Part shown: in pieces, positions 27,514-36,508 of the stretch | Numbering within the stretch: the first letter of the stretch is position 1 | Layout: each line of letters opens with the position of its first letter | Origin: Chlorobium sp. | Lineage (GTDB): Bacteria > Bacteroidota > Chlorobiia > Chlorobiales > Chlorobiaceae | NCBI GenBank assembly: GCA_005843825.1 | Contig: SZXX01000044.1 | Coordinates: 105,598 to 169,597 of the forward strand | Reading direction: 5' to 3' | DNA: 64,000 nt | The notes under the pieces: generated by a model | Databases searched by the model: none | What the model was told of the DNA's origin: nothing | The model's input: the letters and a program-made list of their open reading frames with translations, nothing else | Position numbers and translations under genes: made by a program

Positions 27514-28224
27514 CTATATCAGCCTGAAATCGTGAATATCAAGGTGAATCAATACAGGGCCACCGAGCGGCTTGCCTTTAGGGCCTTTGGGGGTTACCCT
27601 CCTTATCGAAGGATACACAAGTCCAGTGCTGTTTTGCGCGTGCTGAAGAACGACATTGGATGCGGCTGCAAGCGGGCTGATGATATCTGCAGTATAGTCG
27701 TGCTGAATCAGTAGACCGGTCTGGCGGTCAAACCTGAATCGCTGCACCCGGCTGTGGGTAGGAATTGTGTCGGGAAATCGCGCCTCCAGCAAACCAGGTT
27801 CGAGCTCCTTCCAGCCGATATCCTCACGCATCAGCAGCGCCGGCAGGGTAAAATAATTCCAGGAAGCATAGTTGGCGAAATAGGACATATCGAGGTCATC
27901 CCAGAAGAATAACCTTCTGCCGATTATGAAATAATCCCTCGCATTCCTCCTCTCTGCAATGACCTTTCCGTCGTCACTTTCCAGACGGACATCGAGACCA
28001 TCTAAAACTCCAGTAATAGCAGGGTTTCGACCTATCGGGCTCAATGTGGAAAATGGTCGGTGAACATCTAAAACCATTCTGGCATGATGGAAAAACGGTC
28101 GCCGCTTCAGGGTAAAGGCCAGCCCGGAAGCGCTTATCTCGGTTTCAAGAGTTTTGGCGCTTTCCCAAAGCGTGCGACCGCCATAGGCGGCAATTGCTTT
28201 TTCTGCTGTTTCTGTCAGTCTCAT
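27514..28224 (-). CDS. Protein of unknown function in the radical SAM cluster
   Basis: A 236-residue soluble protein that I do not recognise. No signal peptide or membrane segment is evident. It is rich in beta-type sequence and aromatic residues: RDYFIIGRRLFFWDDLDMSY, YFANYASWNYFTLPALLM and RVQRFRFDRQTGLLIQHDYT, which reads like a lipid- or ligand-binding barrel fold, although this is inference only. It is 21 bases from the DUF4130 gene upstream and 22 bases from glpK downstream, so all are likely on one transcript. Confidence 0.8.
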   Translation of the reverse strand: MRLTETAEKAIAAYGGRTLWESAKTLETEISASGLAFTLKRRPFFHHARMVLDVHRPFSTLSPIGRNPAITGVLDGLDVRLESDDGKVIAERRNARDYFIIGRRLFFWDDLDMSYFANYASWNYFTLPALLMREDIGWKELEPGLLEARFPDTIPTHSRVQRFRFDRQTGLLIQHDYTADIISPLAAASNVVLQHAQNSTGLVYPSIRRVTPKGPKGKPLGGPVLIHLDIHDFRLI

Positions 28225-28245
28225 AGTAAAATCTGGTTTTATCGT

Positions 28246-28983
28246 TCACTCCCCCTGCTTCTCAACAAGATATTTCCAGTATTTCATGGGCATATTGGAT
28301 TTCTGGAGGTGGGGATTTTTGCGATCGGGTATGGCAATGGTTTTAAAGAAAGCCTTCCATAGTTCCTGTACCTTTTTTTCCTCTTCTGAGAGAGCCGGAG
28401 TAGTGAATTGTTCGATGGTACCAAACTGAAGAGTGCCATTATTCCAGCGGGCGGCAGTGCGCCGTTTGACATCATAAAGAAACCAGTGTTGAGCTCTGAG
28501 CCTGCGGCTGAAGTGATAGGCTAGGGGGTTAATAATATTATAGTCAGGTTCCATTTTCGCCAGGTATGCACCATCCTGAAGTTTTTCGAACCTGAGGAGT
28601 CCTTTCATTCGGTGCAGCTCCCTTCCGGCTTTTTTTGCAACATTGACAATATCCCGAACAGCTGGATGAGTGAGATAACCCTTGACCTTGTCGCCATGCT
28701 TGAAGGCTAACGAGACATAGTGCAGCAGGCTGGTTTCCATCCCCTCCTTTTCTGCAAGCATAAAGGAATAAAGGGTATGAGCAGCATCGGGTGCATGCTG
28801 TTTCAGTCGAAAAAAAAGGGATTCTGCCAGGGTTGCATCAGTGCCAATAGTGAATCCTTCTTCAAAAAGAGTATCCATACGCTCTCGGAGAGTTACCTTT
28901 TCCGGATCAGGCTCCTCTTCAAGGATCCATGCAATGGAAGACAACAGACCGTCAGCAGTACCGTCGTAAAGGTAGCGGTTCAT
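28246..28983 (-). CDS. DUF4130 protein, TIGR03915-type DNA metabolism partner
   Basis: A 245-residue protein of the DUF4130 group, known as the partner of the radical SAM protein encoded just upstream. Family blocks seen: YLYDGTADGLLSSI at the start, RELHRMKGLLRFEKLQDG in the middle, the strongly conserved MEPDYNIINPLAYHFSRRL (about 168-186), WFLYDVKRRTAA and the end NMPMKYWKYL. The biochemical role is unknown; a link to uracil-DNA glycosylase is suggested by fusions in other genomes. The start is two bases from the stop of the upstream gene, so they are probably translationally coupled. Confidence 0.9.
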   Translation of the reverse strand: MNRYLYDGTADGLLSSIAWILEEEPDPEKVTLRERMDTLFEEGFTIGTDATLAESLFFRLKQHAPDAAHTLYSFMLAEKEGMETSLLHYVSLAFKHGDKVKGYLTHPAVRDIVNVAKKAGRELHRMKGLLRFEKLQDGAYLAKMEPDYNIINPLAYHFSRRLRAQHWFLYDVKRRTAARWNNGTLQFGTIEQFTTPALSEEEKKVQELWKAFFKTIAIPDRKNPHLQKSNMPMKYWKYLVEKQGE

Positions 28984-28985
28984 AA

Positions 28986-30248
28986 TTATGCAATAAGACC
29001 GGGCAATACAAGTTGTTTTGGAAGTATCGACATTGGCGCTTCACTGCTTTCGCCAAGCAAGAGTCGCTGGCGGATAAGGGCTGGTGGCTGATCAGGTTTT
29101 TCAAAGGACCTGCCTGAACAGGTGATAAAATATTTTGCCCTTTTAATAACTACCCCGATTTTTTTCAAACCATCAGGGGTAATACGAGAAAAGCGACGGG
29201 CAGCAACAATGCGTTTGGCCGAAAGAACCCCGATACCCGGTACTCGCAAGAGTGTGGCATAGTCAGCGCCATTAATCTCAACCGGAAAAAATTCCGGGTG
29301 GCGCAAAGCCCAGGCAGTCTTGGGATCGAACGATTCATCAAGATGAGGTGCATCGTCCGAAAGGATCTCTTCAGCGGAAAAACCATAAAAGCGCAACAGC
29401 CAGTCGGCCTGATAGAGGCGGTGTTCGCGTAATAGAGGAGGTGCCGCAAGCACGGGAAGGCGATTATCCGCTATAACCGGCACATAAGCCGAATAGTAGA
29501 CCCGTTTGAGGTTCATTTTTTTGTAGAGCCCCTGGGAAAGGCGGAGTATCTGGAAATCGTTTTCTGGACTTGCCCCTATAATCATCTGCGTACTCTGACC
29601 TGCCGGAGCAAACCGGGGGGCCCGGTGACTCGCCTTGCGTTCAACAAGGCTGGTGGTTATCTCCCTCCCGATAAGCGCCATGGGCTCAAGAATCGCATGT
29701 TTATGCTTTTGGGGGGCAAGTCGCTGCAGGGAAGCCTGCGAAGGCAACTCAATATTGACGCTGATACGATCGGCGTAAAGCCCGGCTTTTCGCACAAGTT
29801 CACTGCTGCTGCCTGGAATGATTTTCATGTGTATATAACCGCCGAACTGCTCCTCTGTGCGGAGGGCTTCGGCAACCCTGACCATACGCTCCATGGTTTG
29901 ATCGGGGCTTTGCATGACAGCAGAGCTTAAAAAGAGCCCTTCAATATAGTTGCGACGATAAAAATCAAGGGTAAGATCGATCACTTCGCGGGCACTGAAA
30001 GATGCACGCTCAACCGGATTGGTCGACCGGTTCACACAGTAGGCACAGTCGTAGATGCAATCGTTGGAAAGCAGAATTTTCAACAGAGATATACACCGGC
30101 CGTCATCCGCCCATGAGTGGCAGATGCCACTGCTGGATGTATTACCGGTTCCGCAAGAGGGGCCCTCACGCTTGCTTCCGCTGGAAGCACACGAAGCGTC
30201 GTAACGCGCCGCACCGGAAAGAATCTGTAATTTGGCAAGGGTATCCAT
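28986..30248 (-). CDS. Putative DNA modification/repair radical SAM protein (TIGR03916 type)
   Basis: A 420-residue radical SAM enzyme. The [4Fe-4S]/SAM motif is CIYDCAYC (about residues 60-67, C-x3-C-x2-C). The barrel continues with GGYIHMKIIPGSS and RISVNIELPSQ. The C-terminal third carries a helix-hairpin-helix motif LLRVPGIGVLSAKRIVAARR (about 327-346), which binds DNA in other proteins. This order and the DUF4130 neighbour match the family described as linked to uracil-DNA glycosylase. Substrate and reaction are unknown. It is preceded by the CrtI-like gene with a gap of about 50 bases. Confidence 0.92.
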   Translation of the reverse strand: MDTLAKLQILSGAARYDASCASSGSKREGPSCGTGNTSSSGICHSWADDGRCISLLKILLSNDCIYDCAYCVNRSTNPVERASFSAREVIDLTLDFYRRNYIEGLFLSSAVMQSPDQTMERMVRVAEALRTEEQFGGYIHMKIIPGSSSELVRKAGLYADRISVNIELPSQASLQRLAPQKHKHAILEPMALIGREITTSLVERKASHRAPRFAPAGQSTQMIIGASPENDFQILRLSQGLYKKMNLKRVYYSAYVPVIADNRLPVLAAPPLLREHRLYQADWLLRFYGFSAEEILSDDAPHLDESFDPKTAWALRHPEFFPVEINGADYATLLRVPGIGVLSAKRIVAARRFSRITPDGLKKIGVVIKRAKYFITCSGRSFEKPDQPPALIRQRLLLGESSEAPMSILPKQLVLPGLIA

Positions 30249-30299
30249 GGTTGAAATATAGTGAAGAAAGAACGAAAGAGAAGGAGGATGAACAATTGT

Positions 30300-31787
30300 C
30301 TATTGTTGCTCACGCCCCGTTTTGTCATTACGCTGCAAAAGCAATTCAACAGCGCGTCGGGCACCTGTCACCACCCCTGGAAGGGACTGCCCGGGAAAGA
30401 TAGAGTCGCCAACAAGAAAAAGATTGTCGAACGAAGTGGCCGGTCCACGCACCTTGAAAAGCGAGGTCTGGGGATAACCTCCCACCATGCCTTGAAAACG
30501 ACCGGTATATCGCTCCCAGGTAACCGGTGTTGCGGCTGTTATGCTTCGCACGACATCGCGGGCTTTGGGAAACTGTTCTGAAAACACATCAAGCACATGT
30601 TCGGTAAAGGCACTCTTCAGTTCCATGTATGCAGAACGACTTTTCTCTTTCGCTTCAAACCATTGTCCCGATCGGGTATGTGTGGAAATTGTGACTGCAC
30701 AAAGACCTTCTGGAGCACGATTTGGCTCATCACGAGGCGAAAATGAAACAAATATGCTGTTCCCTTCTGCAAGCTCCCCGCTTGCACCAATGATTTGGAT
30801 ATGATGCGTCGGTAATGCACTGAACAGGTCAGAATCCATGCCGAGATAGAGGACAAAGGCGCTCCAGCGAGGGCTTTCGCTCATGACGGCATCCGGTTTT
30901 TTTTCCGATTCGGTGAGCAACGCTAAAGATTCAGGCGTGATGTTTGCAAGCACAAAATCAGCAGCAATGGCGCTGCCATCTGAGGTTTCAAGACCAAATA
31001 CCTGTCGGCGAACCGAATCGATGCGTATAACCTTTTTACCATAAAGAACAGCTCCTCCGTTCTCCTCAATGGACCCGGCAAGCAACTCTGAAACAGTGCC
31101 AATACCTCCTTTAACACGGTATGAACCAGAAAGCGGCAGATCAAGCGCTATAGCTGCATTAACGGCATTGGCATAGTGTGAAGTGGTCTGTACGGAAACC
31201 AGCAGCTGTGCATCGATAAATCGAACAAAATCAGGGTCGCTGTCGAGGCCATGGGAGGCAAGCCAGTCAAGCACTGTTTTTGTAGAAAATTTTAGCAGAT
31301 GGGCTGATCCGGGAAGTCCGGCGATACCTTTACGGGCAAGACGACCAAGATCACGCACCCCTTTTGCTGGCCATGAAAGCCCCCCTTCAGCAAGATGCCA
31401 GAGCAGTTTTGCAAGTTCGGCCTGCTCCTTCCAGAAAGATGCCGATCGGGGAAAGCGCTCAAGAATCCCAAGGCGCTGGGAAGGAAGATCAAGGTGAATG
31501 GAGTTGTGACGGTACTGCCATGCAACCGGTTCCGGCAAAACCGGCCAGACAATGCCTAGCTCTTTGCCGAGCATATTCATCGGACCGCCATCATGAAAAC
31601 CGCAGCCAATCGTAGCTCCTGCATCGAAACGATATCCATCTCGATCAAATGTTGCCGCACACCCGCCTGGATAGTCCTGCGCTTCAAGCACGGTAACCAT
31701 TGCTCCTTTCCGGGCGAGCAAAGCCCCGGCAGCAAGCCCTCCAACTCCCGCTCCAACAACAACAACGTTCAGATCCTGCAGTTCCAT
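30300..31787 (-). CDS. CrtI-type FAD-dependent carotenoid/phytoene oxidoreductase
   Basis: A 495-residue flavoprotein. The dinucleotide-binding motif VVVVGAGVGGLAAGALLARK sits at residues 8-27, with the second CrtI block YPGGCAATFDRDGYRFDAGA at 40-59. The C-terminal FAD motif is LFLVGDSIFPGQSLPGVV (about 458-475). This family covers phytoene desaturases, carotenoid isomerases (CrtH) and related enzymes, so a carotenoid function fits a green sulfur bacterium, but the specific reaction cannot be assigned. It is the first gene of the minus-strand cluster that includes the radical SAM pair. Confidence 0.85.
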   Translation of the reverse strand: MELQDLNVVVVGAGVGGLAAGALLARKGAMVTVLEAQDYPGGCAATFDRDGYRFDAGATIGCGFHDGGPMNMLGKELGIVWPVLPEPVAWQYRHNSIHLDLPSQRLGILERFPRSASFWKEQAELAKLLWHLAEGGLSWPAKGVRDLGRLARKGIAGLPGSAHLLKFSTKTVLDWLASHGLDSDPDFVRFIDAQLLVSVQTTSHYANAVNAAIALDLPLSGSYRVKGGIGTVSELLAGSIEENGGAVLYGKKVIRIDSVRRQVFGLETSDGSAIAADFVLANITPESLALLTESEKKPDAVMSESPRWSAFVLYLGMDSDLFSALPTHHIQIIGASGELAEGNSIFVSFSPRDEPNRAPEGLCAVTISTHTRSGQWFEAKEKSRSAYMELKSAFTEHVLDVFSEQFPKARDVVRSITAATPVTWERYTGRFQGMVGGYPQTSLFKVRGPATSFDNLFLVGDSIFPGQSLPGVVTGARRAVELLLQRNDKTGREQQ

Positions 31788-31973
31788 GGTGTTAATTTTG
31801 GGTTTAGCCTTTGCTTAAGGACTAACAACCGATATCCTTTTGAAGTTCTTCAACAATGAGGTGCATGAGTGGCTAAACCGCAAAAAAGACAATAGAACCC
31901 CTTGAACACGAGGATGCAGTGAATTTGTCAAATGATGGAAACAGAGAATCAGAAGGTTGTACAGGTAAGAGAG

Positions 31974-32047
31974 TCGGCGTAGCGGGATTTGAACCCACGA
32001 CCCCTTCCACCCCAAGGAAGTGCGCTACCAGGCTGCGCTATACGCCG
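31974..32047 (-). tRNA. tRNA-Pro (anticodon GGG)
   Basis: Read on the - strand, the acceptor stem is CGGCGTA / TACGCCG. The anticodon arm CTTCC/GGAAG holds loop TTGGGGT with anticodon GGG. D-arm GCGCAGCCTGGTAGCGC and T-arm GTGGGTTCAAATCCCGC are normal. Discriminator is A and no CCA is encoded. Confidence 0.97.
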
Positions 32048-32372
32048 ATAAGTCAGATGAGGAAGTAATTATAAGAAAATCCGTGAATTAAAATAATCTT
32101 TTTTCGAGGCATGAAGCCCTGGAACAAGCGCATTTCCTGAAGAATCCAATGGTACGACTGCACTTTATCAACATTTCTGTAATTAATCAACATCATTCTG
32201 TGCATGCCGGATAAGAGGCAGAAAGACTGCCATACGACCGAAATACTATTCGTATCATTAATTAAATAAATAAGTTAACTGTAGCGCATTGTCATAGGTC
32301 GATACAATTGCTTTGAGACAGCATACCTTGAAACGCAATGTTATCAACATTCTATACACATTCAGGGTTAAC
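32048..32372. other. 325-base intergenic gap, nothing recognised
   Basis: Between tRNA-Pro and the DedA gene there is no open frame of useful length, no strong hairpin with a T-run and no riboswitch. The sequence is AT-rich with several stops in each frame. Two near-copies of the string TTATCAACATT occur (near 32167 and 32341), which may be chance. Confidence 0.5.
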
Positions 32373-33035
32373 CTATATCCGGCTGAATCGATGCTTCAGA
32401 TACCCTATAAGAGGAGGTGAAATGGAGAGCGCAATAATAGCGAGGAATATCAGCTTTCTGTTCTGCTGCACAAAGGGAAGCTGACCTATAAAATAACCAC
32501 CGTAGCAAAACAATCCCACCCAGAAAAGTGCACCAGTAATACAGAAAAGAAGAAAGCGACTATAGGGCATGGCACCTATTCCGGCAACAAAAGGCGTAAA
32601 TGTCCTGATAATAGGAATAAACCGGGCAATGATGATCGTCTTGCCTCCATGTTTTTCAAAAAAAGTATGCGTTCTGACAAGATGTTCAGAATTGAAAAAG
32701 CGTGATTTTTGATAATTGAACACTTTTGGTCCAAGCTTGTAGCCGATCAGATAGTTGAGGTTATCACCGAGCAGTGCTGCAGAAAAAAAGAGAATAAAAA
32801 GCAGGTGCGGATCGAGCGCTGAGTCAGGCATGGCGGCAAGTGACCCGGCAGCAAAAAGCAGGGAGTCGCCCGGAAGGAAGGGAGTAACGACAAGTCCTGT
32901 TTCGCAGAAAATGATGAGAAAAAGAATAGCGTATAGCCATATTCCATATTGTGCGGCAAGAAGAAGAAGGTGTGTATCAATATGAAGAATGAAGTCTGCG
33001 AGGGAGGATATGAGAACGGTAAAAGAATAATCCAT
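32373..33035 (-). CDS. DedA family membrane protein
   Basis: A 220-residue polytopic inner-membrane protein with the SNARE-associated/DedA domain. Membrane segments are near residues 22-45, 50-75, 140-165 and 175-200. Family blocks seen: FCETGLVVTPFLPGDSLLF (about 43-61) and the cytosolic re-entrant block FFEKHGGKTIIIARFIPIIR (about 127-146) with the conserved arginine, then FVAGIGAMPYSRFL. DedA proteins are thought to be undecaprenyl phosphate or phospholipid translocases. Its first bases face the divergent alpha/beta hydrolase gene. Confidence 0.93.
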   Translation of the reverse strand: MDYSFTVLISSLADFILHIDTHLLLLAAQYGIWLYAILFLIIFCETGLVVTPFLPGDSLLFAAGSLAAMPDSALDPHLLFILFFSAALLGDNLNYLIGYKLGPKVFNYQKSRFFNSEHLVRTHTFFEKHGGKTIIIARFIPIIRTFTPFVAGIGAMPYSRFLLFCITGALFWVGLFCYGGYFIGQLPFVQQNRKLIFLAIIALSISPPLIGYLKHRFSRI

Positions 33036-33217
33036 GCTTGTGATATGCCCAATTCATTAACAATGAAACCTCTCTGTGGTTTTAGCCAACCTAATGTAAT
33101 CATTGAACCGATGAGTCGCAAAATGCCGGCCGGCCCCCTTGAGTTGAAGAGACAAGAGAAAAGTTTTTATTGTTATATATTAGGTTTGTCTTTTCCATAA
33201 GAAACCATGCAACTCCG

Positions 33218-34126
33218 ATGAGTTATTTAGAGTCCTCACGATGTAAACTTTATTTCGAAGACACTGCTGATTCCGATCCTTCCGGCAAGGGAAAAGGCGT
33301 AGTACTTTTTGTGAACGGCTGGGCAGTATCCTCACGATATTGGAAGCCACTGGTCAATTTACTCTCCAAGGATTACCGATGCATTACCTATGACCAGAGT
33401 GGAACGGGAAAAACTATCATCACTGGATATAAGCCGACCTTTACGATTCAGGGCTTTACCGATGAGGCAAGTGCACTCATTGAACATCTTGGGCTTAACA
33501 AGTCAAAACAACTGCATATTGTCGGCCATTCGATGGGAGGCATGGTTGCAACTGAACTTTGCATCCGCTATCGCGAAGCACTTGTTTCTGCGACTATCGT
33601 TGCCTGCGGTATTTTCGAAGAGACCGCCTTTACCTCGCTTGGCCTTATGTTTCTTGGCGGATTGATTGATTTTTCAATGAATTTCCGCAATATTTTTCAA
33701 CATGAACCCCTGAAAAGCCTCTTTATAAAGAGGGCAGCTTCCAAAGAGATACCTAAAGAGTACCACGATATCATTGTTGAAGACTTCACACAGTCCGACA
33801 AAGATGCAACCAATGCTGTCGGAAAGTTTTCCATCGACCCTGAAGCACTCAGGGCTTATACCCGCCATGTGATAAATATCGCCTCGCCGGTTTTATGCTG
33901 TGTAGGAATGGCGGATCATACCATTCCTCCCGAAGGCACCATATCGCTCTATGAAAAACGCCAGGCTGAGGCATCCGCACCTACATGGCTTGCAAAATTT
34001 CAGGATATCGGCCACTTGCCGATGCTTGAAGAGACTGCTGAGTTTGCGGTCGAACTGAAAAAACATTTTGAATTTGCTGAACAATTTTATAAAAAGAGAC
34101 CGCTGGAAAACACAGCCAATAAATAA
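33218..34126 (+). CDS. Alpha/beta hydrolase
   Basis: A 302-residue alpha/beta-hydrolase-fold protein. The oxyanion strand is VVLFVNGWAVSSRYW (about 27-41), the nucleophile elbow GHSMGGMVA has the serine near residue 109, the acid is probably in GMADHTIPPEG and the histidine in IGHLPMLEE. Such proteins hydrolyse esters, lactones or related bonds; no substrate can be read off. The frame is open upstream to 33170, but the ATG at 33218 is the better start because the sequence before it is not conserved-looking. It is followed 32 bases later by the PBP gene. Confidence 0.88.
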   Translation: MSYLESSRCKLYFEDTADSDPSGKGKGVVLFVNGWAVSSRYWKPLVNLLSKDYRCITYDQSGTGKTIITGYKPTFTIQGFTDEASALIEHLGLNKSKQLHIVGHSMGGMVATELCIRYREALVSATIVACGIFEETAFTSLGLMFLGGLIDFSMNFRNIFQHEPLKSLFIKRAASKEIPKEYHDIIVEDFTQSDKDATNAVGKFSIDPEALRAYTRHVINIASPVLCCVGMADHTIPPEGTISLYEKRQAEASAPTWLAKFQDIGHLPMLEETAEFAVELKKHFEFAEQFYKKRPLENTANK

Positions 34127-34158
34127 CAGCTGATTTCATGACCATCATATTGTAACTC

Positions 34159-36474
34159 TTGTTACAACGAATCCAACACTTAAGATCAATCGATACTGTG
34201 TGTAAAATATTTACCAAAGGCACCTTTTTCTTTGTTGCCTTTTTCATCGCCATAACACTGACAAGCCCGAAGTTATCCGCGATGAGCAACCTTCTGGGGC
34301 TGCCGAGCCTTGAAGAACTTGAAAACCCGAATCCGGAACTTGCCTCTCTTGTCTATTCGGAAGATGGTGTTCTCCTGCATAAGTTTTTTCTGAAAAACCG
34401 AACCTTCATTCCTCTTAAATCCATCCCGCTCTCAGCTCGCTATGCGTTAATTGCGACCGAAGATGTAGCTTTTTACCAGCACTGGGGCGTGGATCTGAGA
34501 CGACTTACACTGGCGATGGGTGAAAATATCCTTAAGGGACGAACCCGCTGGCAGGGAGCAAGTACCATTACCCAGCAGCTTGCCAAAAACCTCTACCTGA
34601 CTCAGGAGCGTACTGTCAGTCGAAAAGTCAAGGAGTTTGTTACCGCAATAGAACTGGAAAAAACATACACAAAAGATGAAATCCTTGCCCTCTATCTTAA
34701 CACGGTGTATTTCGGATCAGGTGCATACGGAATAGAGGCTGCAGCACATACCTATTTCGGTAAACCAGCGTACAAGCTGACATTGCCGGAAAGTGCCACT
34801 CTGATTGCAACGCTGAAAAATCCTACCGCGTACAACCCTGCGAAAGATCCTTCCAGTTCTGTGGGAAGAAGGAACCTTATTCTCTCGCTGATGGAAAAGG
34901 CACAATTTATAACCTCAAAGCAGGCTGAAACCGGCAAGAGAACACCTCTGGTGTTGAAATACACACAGGTAAGCCATCAGGGCCTGGCACCCTACTTCAC
35001 TGAATATATCCGCCAGACCATTAAGCCATCAGCAAACCTCGGGAACATCGACCTCTACCGCGATGGACTCTCCATTCAGACAACGCTTGACAGCCGCATG
35101 CAGAACTATGCCCAGCTTGCCGCATCTGAACACCTTGCTGAACTGCAGGCTTCTTTTGACCGGGCGTGGAGATGGCCCGAACCACTGAAAAACCAGATTA
35201 TCAGAGAGAGCGAACGATTCAAGGGGCTTATCGAAGATGGGGAATCGGATCAGCAGGCAATGGCTAAACTTAAGGCAGACAAAGTATGGCTGGATGAGAC
35301 CCTGCGGGCAAAAACCAGAATACAGGTTGCACTGGTGGCTATCGACCCGACCAACGGGCATGTCAAGGCTTGGGTTGGGGGCAACAAATTTTCTCCTGAT
35401 GATTACAAGTATCAGTTTGATCACGTCTGGCAGGCAAAACGTCAACCGGGCTCAACCTTCAAGCCTTTTGTCTATACTGCAGCCATCGATAAGGGATTTC
35501 CTGCAAACTTTCAGGTGCTTGACCAGCCACTTGCCCTTAACAGCGGCAACGGCACTATCTGGTCACCGAGAAACTCTGACGGTTCATCTGGCGGAATGAC
35601 AACCCTTCGCACTGCATTGGCCCACTCACTGAACCAGGTTACCGTCCGGCTTGCTTATGAACACCTTACAACATCAGAAATAATCAGTTACGCCAAAAGG
35701 ATGGGAATATCTTCTCCTTTAGCATCGAACCTCTCAATAGCCCTCGGAACCTCGGAAGTCACACCGCTTGAACTTGCAGGAGCATTTTCAACATTTGCCA
35801 ACAACGGTATATGGAATGAACCAGTCTCAATCCTGAAAGTGGAAGACAAGCACAGTCGCCTGTTATCGAAATATACCCTCAACCGACGCTTTGCTATTGA
35901 CTCAACCACCAACTTTGTGATGGTGTCGATGCTCAAGGATGTAATCGCCAAAGGCACCGGCGCAGCAGTCCGTGCCCGGTATGGATTTGATGTTGAGGCC
36001 GCTGGCAAAACAGGTACGACCCAGAGTATGAGAGACGCATGGTTTGCCGGGTTCACTCCTCAGCTTGTCGCTGTTGTCTGGACAGGATTTGATGACGAAC
36101 GCATCAAGTTTACCTCGATGGAGTATGGACAGGGTGCACGAGCAGCCCTTCCAATATGGGCAGGGTTTATGAAGCGCTGCTATAGCGACCGGTCACTGAA
36201 ACTCGAAAACAGGTATTTTCATATTCCTGAAACGGTTATTGCCGTTCCAATATCCGGCCCTACCAATACGCCTTCAGATCTGCTCGGCAATAACGTCTAT
36301 ATCGAATACTACACTCCCAAAGGATTTAAATACTATCAGTCCCGTCCTGGTCAATCACCCGACATCAAGAATATCCCTGAAGGGAATAGCGAAAATCCCG
36401 GCAACAGCAATGGACCCTCCATTCCACAGAACCCTGCTCCGGCCTTACGCCAGAAACCAGAGGAAGTGTATTGA
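34159..36474 (+). CDS. Penicillin-binding protein 1A-type bifunctional transglycosylase/transpeptidase
   Basis: A 771-residue class A PBP that polymerises and cross-links peptidoglycan. A membrane anchor lies near residues 14-34. The GT51 domain shows EDVAFYQHWGVDLRRL with the catalytic Glu (about 97-112), GASTITQQLAKNLYL (about 134-148) and NTVYFGSGAYGIEAAA. The transpeptidase has SxxK in RQPGSTFKPFVY, SxN in HSLNQVT, and KTGT in AGKTGTTQSMRDAWF. The tail is Pro- and Gly-rich. The start is TTG (34159), with GTG at 34198 as an alternative; the membrane segment begins at residue 16-20, compatible with either. Confidence 0.93.
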   Translation: MLQRIQHLRSIDTVCKIFTKGTFFFVAFFIAITLTSPKLSAMSNLLGLPSLEELENPNPELASLVYSEDGVLLHKFFLKNRTFIPLKSIPLSARYALIATEDVAFYQHWGVDLRRLTLAMGENILKGRTRWQGASTITQQLAKNLYLTQERTVSRKVKEFVTAIELEKTYTKDEILALYLNTVYFGSGAYGIEAAAHTYFGKPAYKLTLPESATLIATLKNPTAYNPAKDPSSSVGRRNLILSLMEKAQFITSKQAETGKRTPLVLKYTQVSHQGLAPYFTEYIRQTIKPSANLGNIDLYRDGLSIQTTLDSRMQNYAQLAASEHLAELQASFDRAWRWPEPLKNQIIRESERFKGLIEDGESDQQAMAKLKADKVWLDETLRAKTRIQVALVAIDPTNGHVKAWVGGNKFSPDDYKYQFDHVWQAKRQPGSTFKPFVYTAAIDKGFPANFQVLDQPLALNSGNGTIWSPRNSDGSSGGMTTLRTALAHSLNQVTVRLAYEHLTTSEIISYAKRMGISSPLASNLSIALGTSEVTPLELAGAFSTFANNGIWNEPVSILKVEDKHSRLLSKYTLNRRFAIDSTTNFVMVSMLKDVIAKGTGAAVRARYGFDVEAAGKTGTTQSMRDAWFAGFTPQLVAVVWTGFDDERIKFTSMEYGQGARAALPIWAGFMKRCYSDRSLKLENRYFHIPETVIAVPISGPTNTPSDLLGNNVYIEYYTPKGFKYYQSRPGQSPDIKNIPEGNSENPGNSNGPSIPQNPAPALRQKPEEVY

Positions 36475-36508
36475 TTTGATGCTTATTTAACACTCAATTG
36501 TTTTTTTT

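Noticed and set aside
32048..32372. Small RNA or remnant gene in the gap before DedA
   Set aside because: No stable stem with terminator, no frame of use and no similarity to a known gene could be seen.
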